DNA of 64,000 nt, taken from positions 463,179,376-463,243,375 of the forward strand of contig NC_134710.1 of assembly GCF_043290135.1 (NCBI RefSeq), given 5' to 3'. Below are positions 23,251-34,199 of this stretch, in pieces (within the stretch, counting starts at the first letter, position 1; every line of letters starts with the position of its first letter). A program made the translations under genes and the position numbers. Source of the DNA: Rhipicephalus microplus. Its lineage: Eukaryota; Arthropoda; Arachnida; Ixodida; Ixodidae. The notes below the pieces were generated by a model, which did not search any database, was not told where the DNA came from, and saw only the letters and a program-made list of their open reading frames with translations.

Positions 23251-23680
23251 AGGTGGCAGTGTACTCTCTAATGTCGGCTCTACGCCGCAATTCACACGAC
23301 CAGCTGGTATTTGAAATTGCAAAGACGTTACACCTTTTAATCGTAAAGGGACACCAAATTAAATGCTATGGGCTACCAAGTTACTCCGGGATTATCGGCA
23401 ATGAGCGGCCGGTCTGCCCATGCTACCAAATCATCACATACAGACGACCACGGTTTATCGACCCCTCTTTCTTGGGCAGGCTCCCCGCTGGCGGATTTTG
23501 AGTCCGAAAGAGTTGTGTCCCCTGTTCTCACCTGATGCTGCATTGTGGACTATGCTGGCAAAAACCTGATCTAAAGAAAACCATCCTTCTTTTCCGGCAA
23601 CGAAGCGAGACAGCGAGGAAAGTGTTGAGACTCTACATATATGTAGATACGCTCCTCCACCCACTAATCAAGTCCGTATT
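23251..23680 (+). pseudogene. I-like LINE RNase H domain fragment
   Basis: The translation includes SKVAVYSLMSALRRNSHDQLV, then KGHQIKCYGLPSYSGIIGNE. This corresponds to the second half of the RNase H domain of I/R1-like tick LINEs; the same region occurs in the element ending at 41.6 kb. The reading frame shifts after GNE. The neighbouring SINE fragment is fused in frame upstream by chance, giving one open frame (23193-23501) that is a chimera and not a gene. Confidence 0.7.
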
Positions 23681-23740
23681 TACCTATTATTACTGATATA
23701 GCGTACGTCTATAAGTCGTTAGCGCTGTAAGTATTAGCCG

Positions 23741-23848
23741 ACGATCTTCATAAAACAGAGCGCACGTAAGAAGAGACAGAAAGAGATCAGGACAACCGCT
23801 CTTTCTGTCTCATGGTAATATGTGCGCTATGTTTTCTGAAGAACGATG
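23741..23848. repeat. Foldback / inverted repeat with arms of about 45 bp
   Basis: The left arm (23741-23785) contains CGATCTTCATAAAACAGAGC and GAGACAGAAAGAG. The right arm (23799-23848) carries the inverse, including CTCTTTCTGTCTC and TTTTCTGAAGAACGAT. The inner 13 bp pair perfectly; outer pairing is imperfect. The loop is 13 bases. Likely a small foldback element, or the 5' boundary of the downstream LINE. Confidence 0.7.
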
Positions 23849-24240
23849 AATAAACAGGCCCCAGCCTTCTCCCTTTGTAGCCGACGACGTGGTTCCACAG
23901 TTCAACAGAATGGCCCTGAAGGGACTGCGCACGCGGGACCTGCTGCCGGCTTGCAATGGTGCCGCTGGCCGCATGGACACCTATCGACCACCTATCCCAC
24001 TGGACACCTATCGACCAAAGAGGCGTGACGTCGTCAACAGCCGAGTATGTAAAACAGATGCCTCACGACTACCACTTCATTGGGCACGGCGGACCCGGCA
24101 ATGCCATGACGCTAAGCAGGAAACTGTTTTTCGTACTGCCAGTTAGTTCTCATTACTGTACGTTTCTAAGTGACTGTCCTGGCCTAGTGGTCCTGTCGTG
24201 CCCCAAACAGTGCTATAGCATTGCTTATGATTGTGTGTTT

Positions 24241-24812
24241 ATGCTCAAGTTGCTGTTGTGTGGTGACGTGGAAGTGAACCCTGGACCTACACAAAAAGAA
24301 ATGTTTGAAGAGCTTCTTCAGGACCAGGAGGCCTTGCAATGTGGCTTGAATTAATGAAAAAATGAATAGCAGACATGAACAAGACGAAAGAAAGGCTTAC
24401 CAATAAAGTGTTCGAAGGTAGGCCCGAACGCTCCCTTTCTTCAGGACAAGCTGATAAAGTACAGGCAGTGCTACAGTCAGTAGAGCATGCCATAAACTTT
24501 CAAGCCAAAAAACTTACAGATCTTGAGGACCGAAGCGGATGATCTAATTTGATAGTTCATGGAATACCCGAATCATCCGATGAAACAGAAACGTCGCTTA
24601 AGGATAAGGCTGTTATTGAAGTCTTCGAAGCTAAACTTTTCGGGAAATGTAGATCCACTGGTCGCATTCATCGACTTGGACATAACAAAGGCAAGCGCCT
24701 AGTGATCATATACCTCCAAGATTTTAACGAAACAAAGAAAATCTTCGCTAATGTAAGAAACCTAAAAGGCAGCTCGATATTTGTCCAGAAAGACTACTCT
24801 GCATTATTATAA
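24241..24812 (+). pseudogene. LINE ORF1 with N-terminal 2A motif
   Basis: The translation from 24241 is MLKLLLCGDVEVNPGP. GDVEVNPGP (24262-24288) fits the 2A consensus D(V/I)ExNPGP, which makes ribosomes skip a peptide bond before the last proline. 2A motifs at ORF1 N-termini are known in some APE-type LINEs. The frame then stops at 24352. A later open segment (24549-24812: MIVHGIPESSDE, RIHRLGHNKGKR, KIFANVRNLKGSSIFVQKDY) matches the RRM-like central region of L1/CR1-type ORF1 RNA-binding proteins. The intervening coiled-coil region is broken by stops and frame changes. The 2A motif is seen; skipping activity is inferred. Confidence 0.75.
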
Positions 24813-25069
24813 AAAAACGAAAACTACCCTGGGAAAGTTCTAAAAGTGAAAAGCAACTCGGGAAGAATGTTTTGCTTATTCACGACAGACTAAGAAAGAA
24901 TAGATAAAGAATACTTTTATTGGGATGAAACGCTGAACAAACGTATTATATCCACAAAAACCGCCCCGTCCACGTACGTAAACGGTCATCGCGATAATAC
25001 ATCGACATTATCTTATGACTGACATGATGTTTTTAAAAACCCTAAACAAGTCCGAATATTGAATGTAAA

Positions 25070-27966
25070 CGCTGCAGTGTGAAAAACACAACTAAATCCT
25101 TAGAAATTTCGTTACAACAGTATGACCCTCATGTAGCTGTCTTAGCAGAAACCTGGCTTATTGAGGAGATATGTGACAATGACATGTTCCCCCCTGCTTA
25201 CACAGTATTTCGTAAAGATTGGCAGGCTAGGGCGGTGGCGCTGCTATCTTACTTAAAGATACGGTTTTATTAGATGACGTTGTAGGTATTGAAAGCCTGC
25301 GTGTTAATATCTCTCGCTAGGGCCAAAGTTTTTATGTTGTACGCACTTTATAGACCTCCGGATGCCACAAAGGATGTATTAGAGACGATGAATAATGAAA
25401 TGTCAATGCACGAAAATAAGAAAATTCTTTTTCTCGGTGATTTTATCCTGCTGGAAGTAGATTGGCAAGACATTGGTGCCAGTAGCTCACATAACAAGCA
25501 CGTTAGAAATATGTTCGATATTACATTAGGTATAATTTATTGCAGGTAGTTCATGAACCAACTCGTGTACAGAATGCATCTAGCTCTGTGTTAGACCTGG
25601 CGTTCACCAGTCGTGATTTTTCTGATTGCACTGTAGAAGTGAAGCCAGGGCTTTTTGATCACCATCTCGTAATCATATCATTACCGCTTCAACCACTAAA
25701 AAAGTATAAGCACGTCTCTGCACGTTCCTTTAGACTTTTTTCTTGCGAATGACCCAAGCATTATTGATTACATACAAAACTGTTTGATTGATTTCGAGGG
25801 CAACAACGCTCAATTACTTTGGAACAAGTTCTAAGATATGTGTCACTATTGTCTAGAAAATTTCGTCCCTAATAAACTAAAGAAAGTTAGAAAGCAAACC
25901 TATTGGTTGAATCGGAAAATCACTCAACTAAAACGCAGGATAAATAGATATAAAAAGAAAAATGTGCAAAATGACGAAATACTGCAGATGCAAGATGACC
26001 TCACTCGTGCACTTTCCGCAGCAAAAGATTATTATTCCAAAATATTGCTTCATAACTTCATAAACATGAGCCTGATAAGTTTTGGCACAACATAAAAGAT
26101 AGCAAGAAACAAGTTACTCAAATATCAGTTGACGGGAAGCCGGTGACAGATAGATTGTTCAACACTTGAACAACTATTTTCAAAGTGTATTCTCTAGCGC
26201 AACTGTAAGCGCGTGTGACGGCACATTCTCCAAACTATTAGATACGAGTTTCGTATCGTATGCTGCGGTATTTAATATGCTAATTACGTTGAAAACTAAG
26301 AGTTCTTCCGGTCCCGACGAAATTCCTAACATATTTCTCAAGCGATATGCCGAGCTTCTAGCCAACTTTCTTGTAATTTTGTTTCGTGTCTCAGTCATTA
26401 CTGCACAACTGCCTATTGACTGGAAGACAGCCTGGGTTGTTCCTGTGTTCAACAAAGGTGACAGGACACTTATACAAAATTATCATCCTATTTCACTGAC
26501 ATCCCAATGCTGCAAACTTGTGGAACATATTATATCTCACTGTGTTCATGAATTTATAGAAAATAATGCTGCCCTAACAAAACATCACAATGGCTTTCAA
26601 AAAAGGTATTCAACGATAACCCAACTGATAACAGTAGTTCATTTGTTCGCTTCATCTCTTGATTCTAATGGCCAAGTAGACGTAATATTTTTTGATATCA
26701 GCAAAGCTTTCGAAAAAGTTCCGCACGATAAACTAATCATAAAGCTTAGAATTCTCGGCGTCCCTGAACACCTCATCAGTTGGATTTCTGCTTTCCTAAC
26801 TAACAGGATGATTGATTGATATGTGGGGTTTAACGTCCCAAAACCACTATATGATTATGAGAGACGCCGTAGTGGAGGGCTCCGGAAATTTAGACCTCCT
26901 GGGGTTCTTTAACGTGCACCCAAATCTGAGTACAGGGGCCTACAACATGTCCGCCTCCATTGGAAATGCAGCCGCCGCAGCCGGGATTCGAACCCGCGCC
27001 CTGCGGGTCAGCAGCCGAGTACCTTAGCCACTAGACCACCGCGGTGGTGCTCCTAACTAACAGGAAGCAATATATTGGCATTGGAAGTAAACGTTCTGAA
27101 AGTTTAGAAGTCACTTCAAAGGTGCCACAAAGCAGTGTCCTAGGCCCCCTGCTTTTCTTGGTTTATATTAATGATATTGTTAACGTCATGAGCCCTGGTG
27201 TTCAAATTCAATTATTTGAAGACGACTGCGTATTACTGAAAGAAATTCTTCATCTCGATGATGAGGTTGAGTTAAATAGCATAATAAATAACGTATTGCA
27301 GTGGTGTTAAAATGGGGAAGGGTTTTGAACGCCGATAAAACCGTGCTGCTCCCTATAACGCGTAAAAAAGCACCCTGTCTTTTACTTACCAGCTTGGTTC
27401 TTCGCCACTTAGGCAAGTCGCTAGCTATAAATACTTAGGTGTTACAATAACAACTACGTTATCGTGAAATAAACATATAAATATTATTTCCTCCTCTACA
27501 TAAGCTTCATAATCCCCCAAGTAATGTTAAATTACTGGCCTATTATTGTTTAATAAGACATAAATTCAAATATACGAGTGCATTATGGGACCCATACACT
27601 CAAACAAACATCAAGTGCCTGGAAACAATACACAGGAAAGCCGTCCGGTTCATTTTTAACACGTTCTCATGAGTCGACTCTCCTTCTGAAATAATGAAGA
27701 CCAATAGCATTTCCCTTCTTAGCACACGTCGAAAACAGATAAGAATTGACCTTCTTTCTCTTCTTCTGAACCACAAACTTGCGATTGACTATTCGCCGGA
27801 CCTGAGATCGTTATCAACCAGATCCACAAGGCATCATCACGCCAAATCTCTAACACCTTATTTCTGCAGGGCAGACGCTCATATGTGCTCATATTTTCCA
27901 CGCCGGCCTCAGATTGGAAAGGAACAACTAGGCATTTTCATAAAATCTATTTCTCCTTCACTCTAA
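25070..27966 (+). pseudogene. CR1-like LINE ORF2: endonuclease-reverse transcriptase, SINE-interrupted
   Basis: Endonuclease pieces are spread over three frames: PHVAVLAETWL (25079-25273), FMLYALYRPP and ILFLGDF (25289-25549), and VLDLAFTS with FDHHLVI (25540-25752). The RT begins near 26166, with KSSSGPDEIPNIFLK, WVVPVFNKGDRTLIQNYHPI, DVIFFDISKAFEKVPHDKL and ISWISAFLTNR. A SINE splits it at 26809. It continues with KVPQSSVLGPLLFLVYIND and an FEDD in place of the usual FADD box, then KYLGVTI. The C-terminal part (27694-27966) is open. Several stops and frameshifts inactivate it. Confidence 0.85.
26809..27050 (-). mobile_element. Ruka-like SINE inserted in LINE RT, 15-bp target duplication
   Basis: A full SINE including head, body and (ATTG)n tail lies between perfect direct repeats TCCTAACTAACAGGA at 26794-26808 and 27051-27065. 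The RT translation (FLTNR) is cut by the insertion and resumes after it. The SINE is therefore younger than the host LINE. Confidence 0.95.
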
Positions 27967-28366
27967 ATAGCATTGTCTTGAAAATCCAGGTTTCCGATCT
28001 TTTATAACAGCGTTTTTGTTTTCTTTTCCTTTTTTTTCATCTTGTAAGTGCTGTACTTATTGTATACATATGTACTCATTACTTTCTTGGCTTGAACAGT
28101 GAAAATAATTGTGTTTATCGTTTTGCATTTAATATATATTTATTTTTACTTTGATCGCAACAGAATATCAAGCACGAGTTTATGGTGTGTGTTATTTTTC
28201 TCTTTTGTCCGGTACATGCGTTAATATGAAATAATTTTCTATGTCGTTCCTTGTGTTCACTATGAGTGTATGAAACACTCACTCCAAGCAATCCTTATGC
28301 GACTTATTGTTTCAACTATGTCCTCTTGTAACTGCCCACCCGCTTAGACCTAAGGGTCTGCAGTAT

Positions 28367-28399
28367 GTAATAATAAATAAAATAAATAAATAAATAGAT
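28367..28399. repeat. AATAAA-type LINE tail
   Basis: Repeated AATAA/AATAAATA units at the 3' end of the CR1-like element. Confidence 0.8.
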
Positions 28400-29560
28400 A
28401 ATCATGAGGCCATACTCTACAATATTTCACTTAAGTGTGAAACTGAGTGTACATTTATTTAGCGTGATTTTATAACGTGTCACTAAATAAAAAAATTACT
28501 ACACAATCACCTTCCTTCCGCATGCTTGGCATGGCGTATGGCGTTAGATAACTCTTGCGTTAGATAAAAGCCTGAAGTATGATCAACTGAGATATAGTTA
28601 CATGAGTCCCCCATATATATAAGGGATTGGGTGTTTAACTTGGCATTTCACAAAGCGTAGCTTCACAAATATTCCAACAACTTTGTTTCATTTGCTTCAT
28701 CTCGTTTTTTTTTTTTTTCATTGCCGATGCTATGTTCAAAACTGAACTTGCGACTGCGGTTCTGCAACGACAACAATCTAAGTGCGCCTCTTCGTGGACG
28801 TTAAAGTGCGCCTGAAACTAGGAAATTGTGAGCCACACCGCAGTATGAAGGTGGATTACCAGCGAAGCTAATATTTATGTATTATTATTTATTTTTTAAA
28901 TATTTATTTACTTACAATAAACTATTTATTTACTCATTCATTTAAAAATTCATTTGCAGGTGTTACGGTGTTGGCCGCTTGGGCTGCTACTGGTGTGGGT
29001 TTCGAATTTGAGACGGAATGCACCTTTTCTTACATAAGACAGACGTGCATGTCTATTAGAAAGCATGAGGTGCCATTATACCTAGCTATTATGAAAAAGA
29101 TGACGCAACAACCGTCATGTGAAACAGAACATCATTGTATAAGCACGTGCATACAATTTCCACATCACAGTACTATATTACACATCTTACATTATTAGAT
29201 ATGTTAGATAAGATATAGACAAGCTAATTACAAATAGACAAAAGCTATACTAGAGTTTCTAGAGTTCACAAAGGCTTAATTTTCATAGCCTCAGACCCTT
29301 TCTCTTACTAGTCATTCAAAAGCCACTGACATCTTAGTATTTGCAGTAGTAAAATTAGAGATAGTCAAAAATTATCTTTTTAGTTAATGAGCATCACGAA
29401 CTCAAACTTTTGGTCTAAATGTTAGCGCCAATAAAGCGGGAGCTGCGGTGACAAGAAGCCGTCCGTTTATGCTCCACAGCTGGATCGCGATGGTCAGGGG
29501 TGAATAAGCACGCTCTGGAAATGTTCAGGTAAGTGAGCGTTGTCGTACATTACGCGTTTT
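28400..29560. other. AT-rich region, no gene recognised
   Basis: A T-run near 28708-28720 and a very AT-rich stretch at 28870-28960. A 76-codon open frame (28968-29198) has no recognisable domain. Confidence 0.5.
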
Positions 29561-29566
29561 GTTATA

Positions 29567-29752
29567 CAGCTGCGCCCCTTTATAAGAGACGCTGATGTAA
29601 GAGACAAATCGGTATAAGAAGCACCAGCGTACCTACAATACAATACGGGTTGATAGGAAAATGCATACGTGGTACCATGCTTATAACAGACACCTCATAT
29701 AAAAGACAAGAATCGCTGTCTGGTGCATGTCTCTTAAAAAGGAGTTCAAGTG
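29567..29752. mobile_element. 186-bp MITE with TA flanks
   Basis: The left end CAGCTGCGCCCCTTTATAAG is matched by the inverted right end, which reads CACTTGAACTCCTTTTTAAG on the minus strand, both followed by AGAC. TA lies outside each end (29565-29566, 29753-29754). Internal AAGAGAC/GTCTCTTA-type words recur on both strands. No coding capacity. The TA target suggests a pogo- or mariner-like parent. Confidence 0.65.
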
Positions 29753-29754
29753 TA

Positions 29755-30270
29755 TTGATTGGGGCATTTTCAGCGCCAGGAGACTAGTACAAAATAAAGC
29801 CCGTCGTCTGGTCAACATCTACCTTTTCCTGTGATGGCACCGAAAATGTTGTAGAAGTTGTCAAACAATGACACTGTTGCAATTTCACAGCACGCTTCGA
29901 AGATAGTACAGAAACGCCCAGCGAACCCCGCGAAAACGACGGATGCTTCATTTAGTCCTCACATGAAACCCGTGCCACGTACGTCGAAGCTCTTGGCAGA
30001 TATTGATTTGCTGGTGTTGAAGATCAACTAAAACCTATTGAAACGCAACTTGGGCGTCTTTTGTCTCTATATTTATCAACAGTCAACTCCCGCCGGCCAT
30101 ATTTCTGCCTAGTAACGGGACGATTTATAGTACTTAATCCCTACTGGCGTTAAATGACATCTTCTTCCTTACCACTAACTTGTTAATTGTAATACTAGTA
30201 AATATAGTGTAACATGCACTTCCATTTCAATATAAAGCACTTTAATGATTATCATAAAAACGGCCAGACT
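29755..30270. other. No gene recognised
   Basis: Unique-looking sequence between the MITE and a probable LINE 3' end. Confidence 0.4.
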
Positions 30271-30271
30271 A

Positions 30272-30640
30272 TTACAGCTATTTAAGAGAGAGCTGAAGAT
30301 ATACTTACTGCACTCAGACCAACCTGAATACTTGTTGTTTCTTTAATGAAATGTTTGCTTTGCGGCTCTGTGTTTTCTTTTTTATTGAGGCGAAAAAAAC
30401 TGTTGTTCGACTTATTTTTTTCTTACAATTTTTCTCGCTAGCATTTGATAGGCAAACATTGTCTACTGTATATATTCACCTCTGAGTTTTGTTCTGCTAG
30501 TGGTCTGTTTATTTCTTGACTACTTCCTTCTGATCTTGTTGCTTTGAATTACTGTCATTACTCTCTAAGTACAGAAGGGCTGAAACAGGGAGGTGGTCTC
30601 TGACTGCAGGACCTCCTATAACTTACCAAATACCTGTAAT
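30272..30640 (+). pseudogene. Possible LINE ORF2 C-terminus and 3' UTR
   Basis: A short frame reading QLFKRELKIYLLHSDQPEYL followed by a stop looks like the extreme C-terminus of a CR1/Jockey-type ORF2. It is followed by T-rich sequence and a GGAGGTGGTCTCTGACTGCAG block resembling a LINE 3' UTR. Weak call from a very short match. Confidence 0.3.
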
Positions 30641-30842
30641 GTTACCCAACATTTAGTAACAAGGATCTGATTTTGAATAGTAAGAACGTTATCGGCACAC
30701 TGGCACCTCACTCACATTGAACGTCAACCACTTTCAAGTTGTCGAACTTTGAACGATGAATGTCCTCCCGTCTGTACTCACTTCAAATTATAACATGTAC
30801 AAATTTTACACTATATGCTGACTTTAAGACAACTCTGAACAG

Positions 30843-31030
30843 TGGCCTCGGTGCTACAGTGGTATCAGTACTCGTCTGCCCTCCCAAAAGGCGTGGGTTA
30901 TATCCCCGCAGCGGCGGCCACATTTCTACGTCTTCAAAATGTTAAGAGACCGTACACTGTGGGATGTAAACACACGTTAATTACCTTGCACTGGTCCAGA
31001 ATAAGTGCCGAAATTGTAATCAAGGTGCGC
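30843..31030 (+). mobile_element. SINE copy with a tRNA-Gly-like head
   Basis: The head, GCCTCGGTGCTACAGTGGTA followed by TCAGTACTCGTCTGCC and GTGGGTTATATCCCCGC, resembles tRNA-Gly more closely than the standard Ruka head. The body (CGGCGGCCACATTTC, ACACACGTTAA, CTGGTC) is an eroded cousin of the Ruka body. It is too degraded, with a poor B box, to be a functional tRNA gene. Confidence 0.5.
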
Positions 31031-31049
31031 CAAAGCAGTTTGTGGTTAG

Positions 31050-31960
31050 AAATGTCGACAACAGTTCAGAAATTTTGTAGTAGCCAGCTCATTTTATGGG
31101 CACGGGGAGTGGCACTCATGTATTTCTTTCTCGAACAATGAACAAATGCGACACACTAATTCGCTTGTCTACAACAAGATGTGTAACTTGGGTGTCCTGA
31201 GTTTTATATTTTAAAGAGAAAGAAAAGAATAATTCTTTGTCAATATATGTTTCGAAATTCGCTTTATTATTTTTTTGTACAAGAAACAAAAAGATGTTGG
31301 GGCTAAATGTATATAGCCTGACAGTGGAGCCAACATCTCTGCACACTTTTCGTACAGAAATAAGAAAGCTTTCGCGGCATCCAGATCATCATGAACAAAA
31401 GAAGCAACAGAGAAAATCGCTCACACAAAAATTCCATTGAATGTGGCTTTGACTAGACAAATTTTGTGCCCAACAACCTGAATAACAATCGCTCAAAAAA
31501 ACCGAAGTTATAACATTAGAGACGTGATAACTAACATTTTTGGTTAATTTAATACATACAGTACCAGTTTCCAATACTGAAATACTACCTTTGCTTAGAT
31601 CAGTATTTATAGATTGGATCAAACCGTATGTTTTCCTAGATTAGCAGCTTTTCAACTTGTACGTTGAATGATGTTTCTCTAGAATGAATAGTAATTTTAT
31701 GTTATATTTTGTTTAATATGTAAGTTGTTTTATACGTTAAGCTTTACTATTAGTTATTCGTGTTCACTGAGGACGGCGTAAGTTTTTCCGGATAGGATAT
31801 GTGTATTGTCTAGCTCATTGTCATTTCTTCAATATATACGGTTTGTCATAATTTGTTCTAAAATACTGGATCAGCATGAAGCATATGATATCTTTACAAT
31901 AAAGGTGGGACCCTCTAGTTTGCGTAGTTTCTTGGGTGGAACGCTGCAGTAGAGGCAGAG
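31050..31960. other. No gene recognised
   Basis: AT-rich sequence with scattered open frames below 80 codons and no domains. Confidence 0.5.
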
Positions 31961-31970
31961 AAATGTTTTT

Positions 31971-32439
31971 AAATGCGAATGCATTTCTCGGTCGAGCTCT
32001 GTCAGGCATCTGGCGTTGTCCGCGGCGGTGCGAGTGCGCCGGCAGGTGTTGTCTCTGCTCTCACTCCCTCTCCCATAGCAACAACTGGAGCACGCATGCC
32101 TATCCTCGCCCCGAACAACCGGAGCACGTGATGCGAAAGAGCGTAGTAGGGGGTAGGTGCAGTGCTTTGTCACCCCTTTTCTCACCGTTTGCTTTCTCTC
32201 CTCCCTGCGCCCCACTCCCGACCATTCGCTGACTGCGCGCGTCTCAAGCATAGGCACTGCGCCGTGCTCCCGACCGGGTTGCAGAAATTAGGTGCATTTT
32301 CTCATCTTCTAACCACTACCACCACAACCGTCTCAAGCAACACCACCACCGCGTCTCAAGCAACTCCACAAGTCGGTGAAGGCGAATGTCTGCCGGCAAC
32401 GGTACTCTTTCTCGACGCAAGAAATGCCTTCGCATTTCC
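31971..32439. mobile_element. Inverted-repeat-bounded element, about 470 bp
   Basis: The left end AAATGCGAATGCATTTCTC, followed by GGTCGAG, is mirrored on the right by CTCGACGCAAGAAATGCCTT and CGCATTT. The interior is GC-rich, with repeated CGTCTCAAGCA words at 32239, 32329 and 32351 and CCACCAC tracts. Likely a non-autonomous dispersed element. No clear target duplication. Confidence 0.5.
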
Positions 32440-32464
32440 TCACAATTCCCTTCGGGGAGATTGA

Positions 32465-33620
32465 GGCATTTATAACAACAAGTTTCTTCTAGTACGTTTT
32501 GGTAGCTGTTCCCCAGACCACAGCTCCGTAGAAAAACTTACAAATAAGAGGCAGTTCTATATTCGTTTCAGCTATAGCGGAATGAAATTAGACATTGTGT
32601 ACAGAATACCAATACGTCTTGATAAGTCAATGCACTGTTGGCTAAATTGTGCATTCCAACTTAACTGTCCATTAAGTGTCGCTCCAAGAAGCTTCTGCTT
32701 CGTTACTTCCTGCGGTTTCATTACTGCATACGTAGTGGCTTTTTTTTCTTATCGATGGGTGTATTGTGCGATCTAAATATATGTATTTGTTTTTTTGGCG
32801 TTTAAGTACACTCTATTGTGTTTCATGCAATTAGCTATTGATAAAATGTAGTGATTCACACTGCGTTCTAGTTAATTCATGATGATTAGTGGAGTTTTGT
32901 GGTGCAACCATGGGTGGCCAAAGAACGCCTTGTCCTTGGGTTCTAGTTAATTCAGGTCCCATTATTTATAACATAGATTGGTAGCAACAGCGTACATTAT
33001 CAGTTCTTGTGAATGAGGTATACAACTATACATCATTTACTAAAATTTTTAATAATAACGGACCTAACTTGGAGCCCTGATGGACGCCTTGTTGAAGCAA
33101 TAGATATGTAGACGAAACATCCTGCATACATACAAACTGTGCGACGGTTATTTAATTAGCTTGCGAGCAACCGACTTGCAACACGCCCTATTTCGTATTT
33201 ATCTAATTAATTCCGTAACAAAATTTTGTGAATAAAAAGACTTCTTTAGATCTGAAAGGAGACCTAGTGTTTAATCTTTGTTTTCAACATTTATTATTAT
33301 TTTATCCTTACAACATAAAAGTGCTTGTTTAATGCAGTTACTCTTTTGCAAGATTTAGTGACTCTGTAATTGTCTTGTGTGTGTTAAATATTTAGCTAAT
33401 CTGTCGAAAATTATAAGTTCGAAAATTTTGAAACACCGTTAAAATAGATATTGGTCTGTAATTAGTAAATTGTTCATTAGCCTGCCCTTTCTGTATTGCT
33501 GTAGTTCTGGCTGGATTCAATTCTTCTGGAAAAATTCCATGAGATAATGTTGAATTCAATAAACATGCTAGCGCTTCGCTAATCTCATGCGCACATGTGT
33601 GTTCCTACATTCGAAGTAAT
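32465..33620 (-). pseudogene. Jockey-like LINE reverse transcriptase and C-terminus, decayed
   Basis: The minus-strand translation in successive frames gives SHGIF-type and PEELNPARTT blocks, NYRPISILTVF, a segment around GLLSDLKKSF, GVHQGSKLGP, then KLLGATLNGQLSWNAQ and SRRIGILYTMSNFIPL. These follow the order of RT motifs of a Jockey/CR1-group ORF2. The FADD active-site region is not readable. Many stops and frame changes. Neither the endonuclease nor an RNase H domain is present. The plus-strand frames here carry no meaning. Confidence 0.7.
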
Positions 33621-33779
33621 AGGTGACCAGTAAAAGAGCGAGGGATTGTGGGATGCACCATCTGCTACCGGCTTCTGGTTCGAGAAGAGTAGCCGACGGC
33701 AAAGCGCCGTCGCCGCAAGCCTCAGATTATTCGGGATTCACGCGTTTTGTTGCCCCGTTTATCTTCGTCCTGATAAAGC

Positions 33780-33835
33780 ATGGTCGGTCGTTCAGCCGTT
33801 GGCTGCTCCAACTCGAGCGTGCACAGCAAACCCAG
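33780..33835 (+). CDS. Possible first exon of a THAP-like protein
   Basis: ATG at 33780 reads MVGRSAVGCSNSSVHSKP and is followed by a GT donor-like dinucleotide (CCAG/GTATC). N-termini of THAP zinc-finger proteins often start with a short Met-Val/Pro segment, then a Cys-Ser-Asn run, as here. The expected first cysteine of the C2CH set is missing, and I found no continuation exon. A weak suggestion only. Confidence 0.2.
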
Positions 33836-34199
33836 GTATCAATTGCTTCGTAATGAAGACAAAAACGAAGTGGGCCGCGACCATGAAGAGAGAGAGCCAC
33901 AGTGACAGGTAGCTTTTGAGTACGCAACTTTGAAACCAGAGTGTGCGAAAACCACTTTATCACAGGTACGTGTGTATTCCACGCACAAAAAAAAAGCTTA
34001 CGCATGAATTTGCTGGGAATATTATATTGAGAAATAAATTGTCGCGCAGACGCGCCTAGCAAAGATATTATGGGAACACGCGGGCGAAATCCACCTGCCA
34101 TACGAGATTAGCGCCAGCTATTGCACTTATATATATGACAAAAAAGGCGAAAGCTTCTCTGAAGAGTAAGTTTACACGAAGCGCTGGACGAGTTCATTT

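Larger units (their letters stand above)
24150..28399 (+). mobile_element. CR1-like LINE, near full length, with ORF1, ORF2 and AATAAATA tail
   Basis: ORF1 (2A motif, then an L1-ORF1-like central domain) is followed by ORF2 (endonuclease, RT) and a short 3' region ending in TAATAAATAAAATAAATAAA at 28367-28399. The unit is interrupted by one SINE. The 5' limit is uncertain. Open frames upstream (23846-24140) may belong to its 5' UTR, where a GGACACCTATCGACC word is repeated at 23976 and 24001. Confidence 0.7.

Noticed and set aside
30843..30915. tRNA-Gly gene
   Set aside because: Head of a SINE with a damaged B box and a SINE body following; arms do not pair cleanly.
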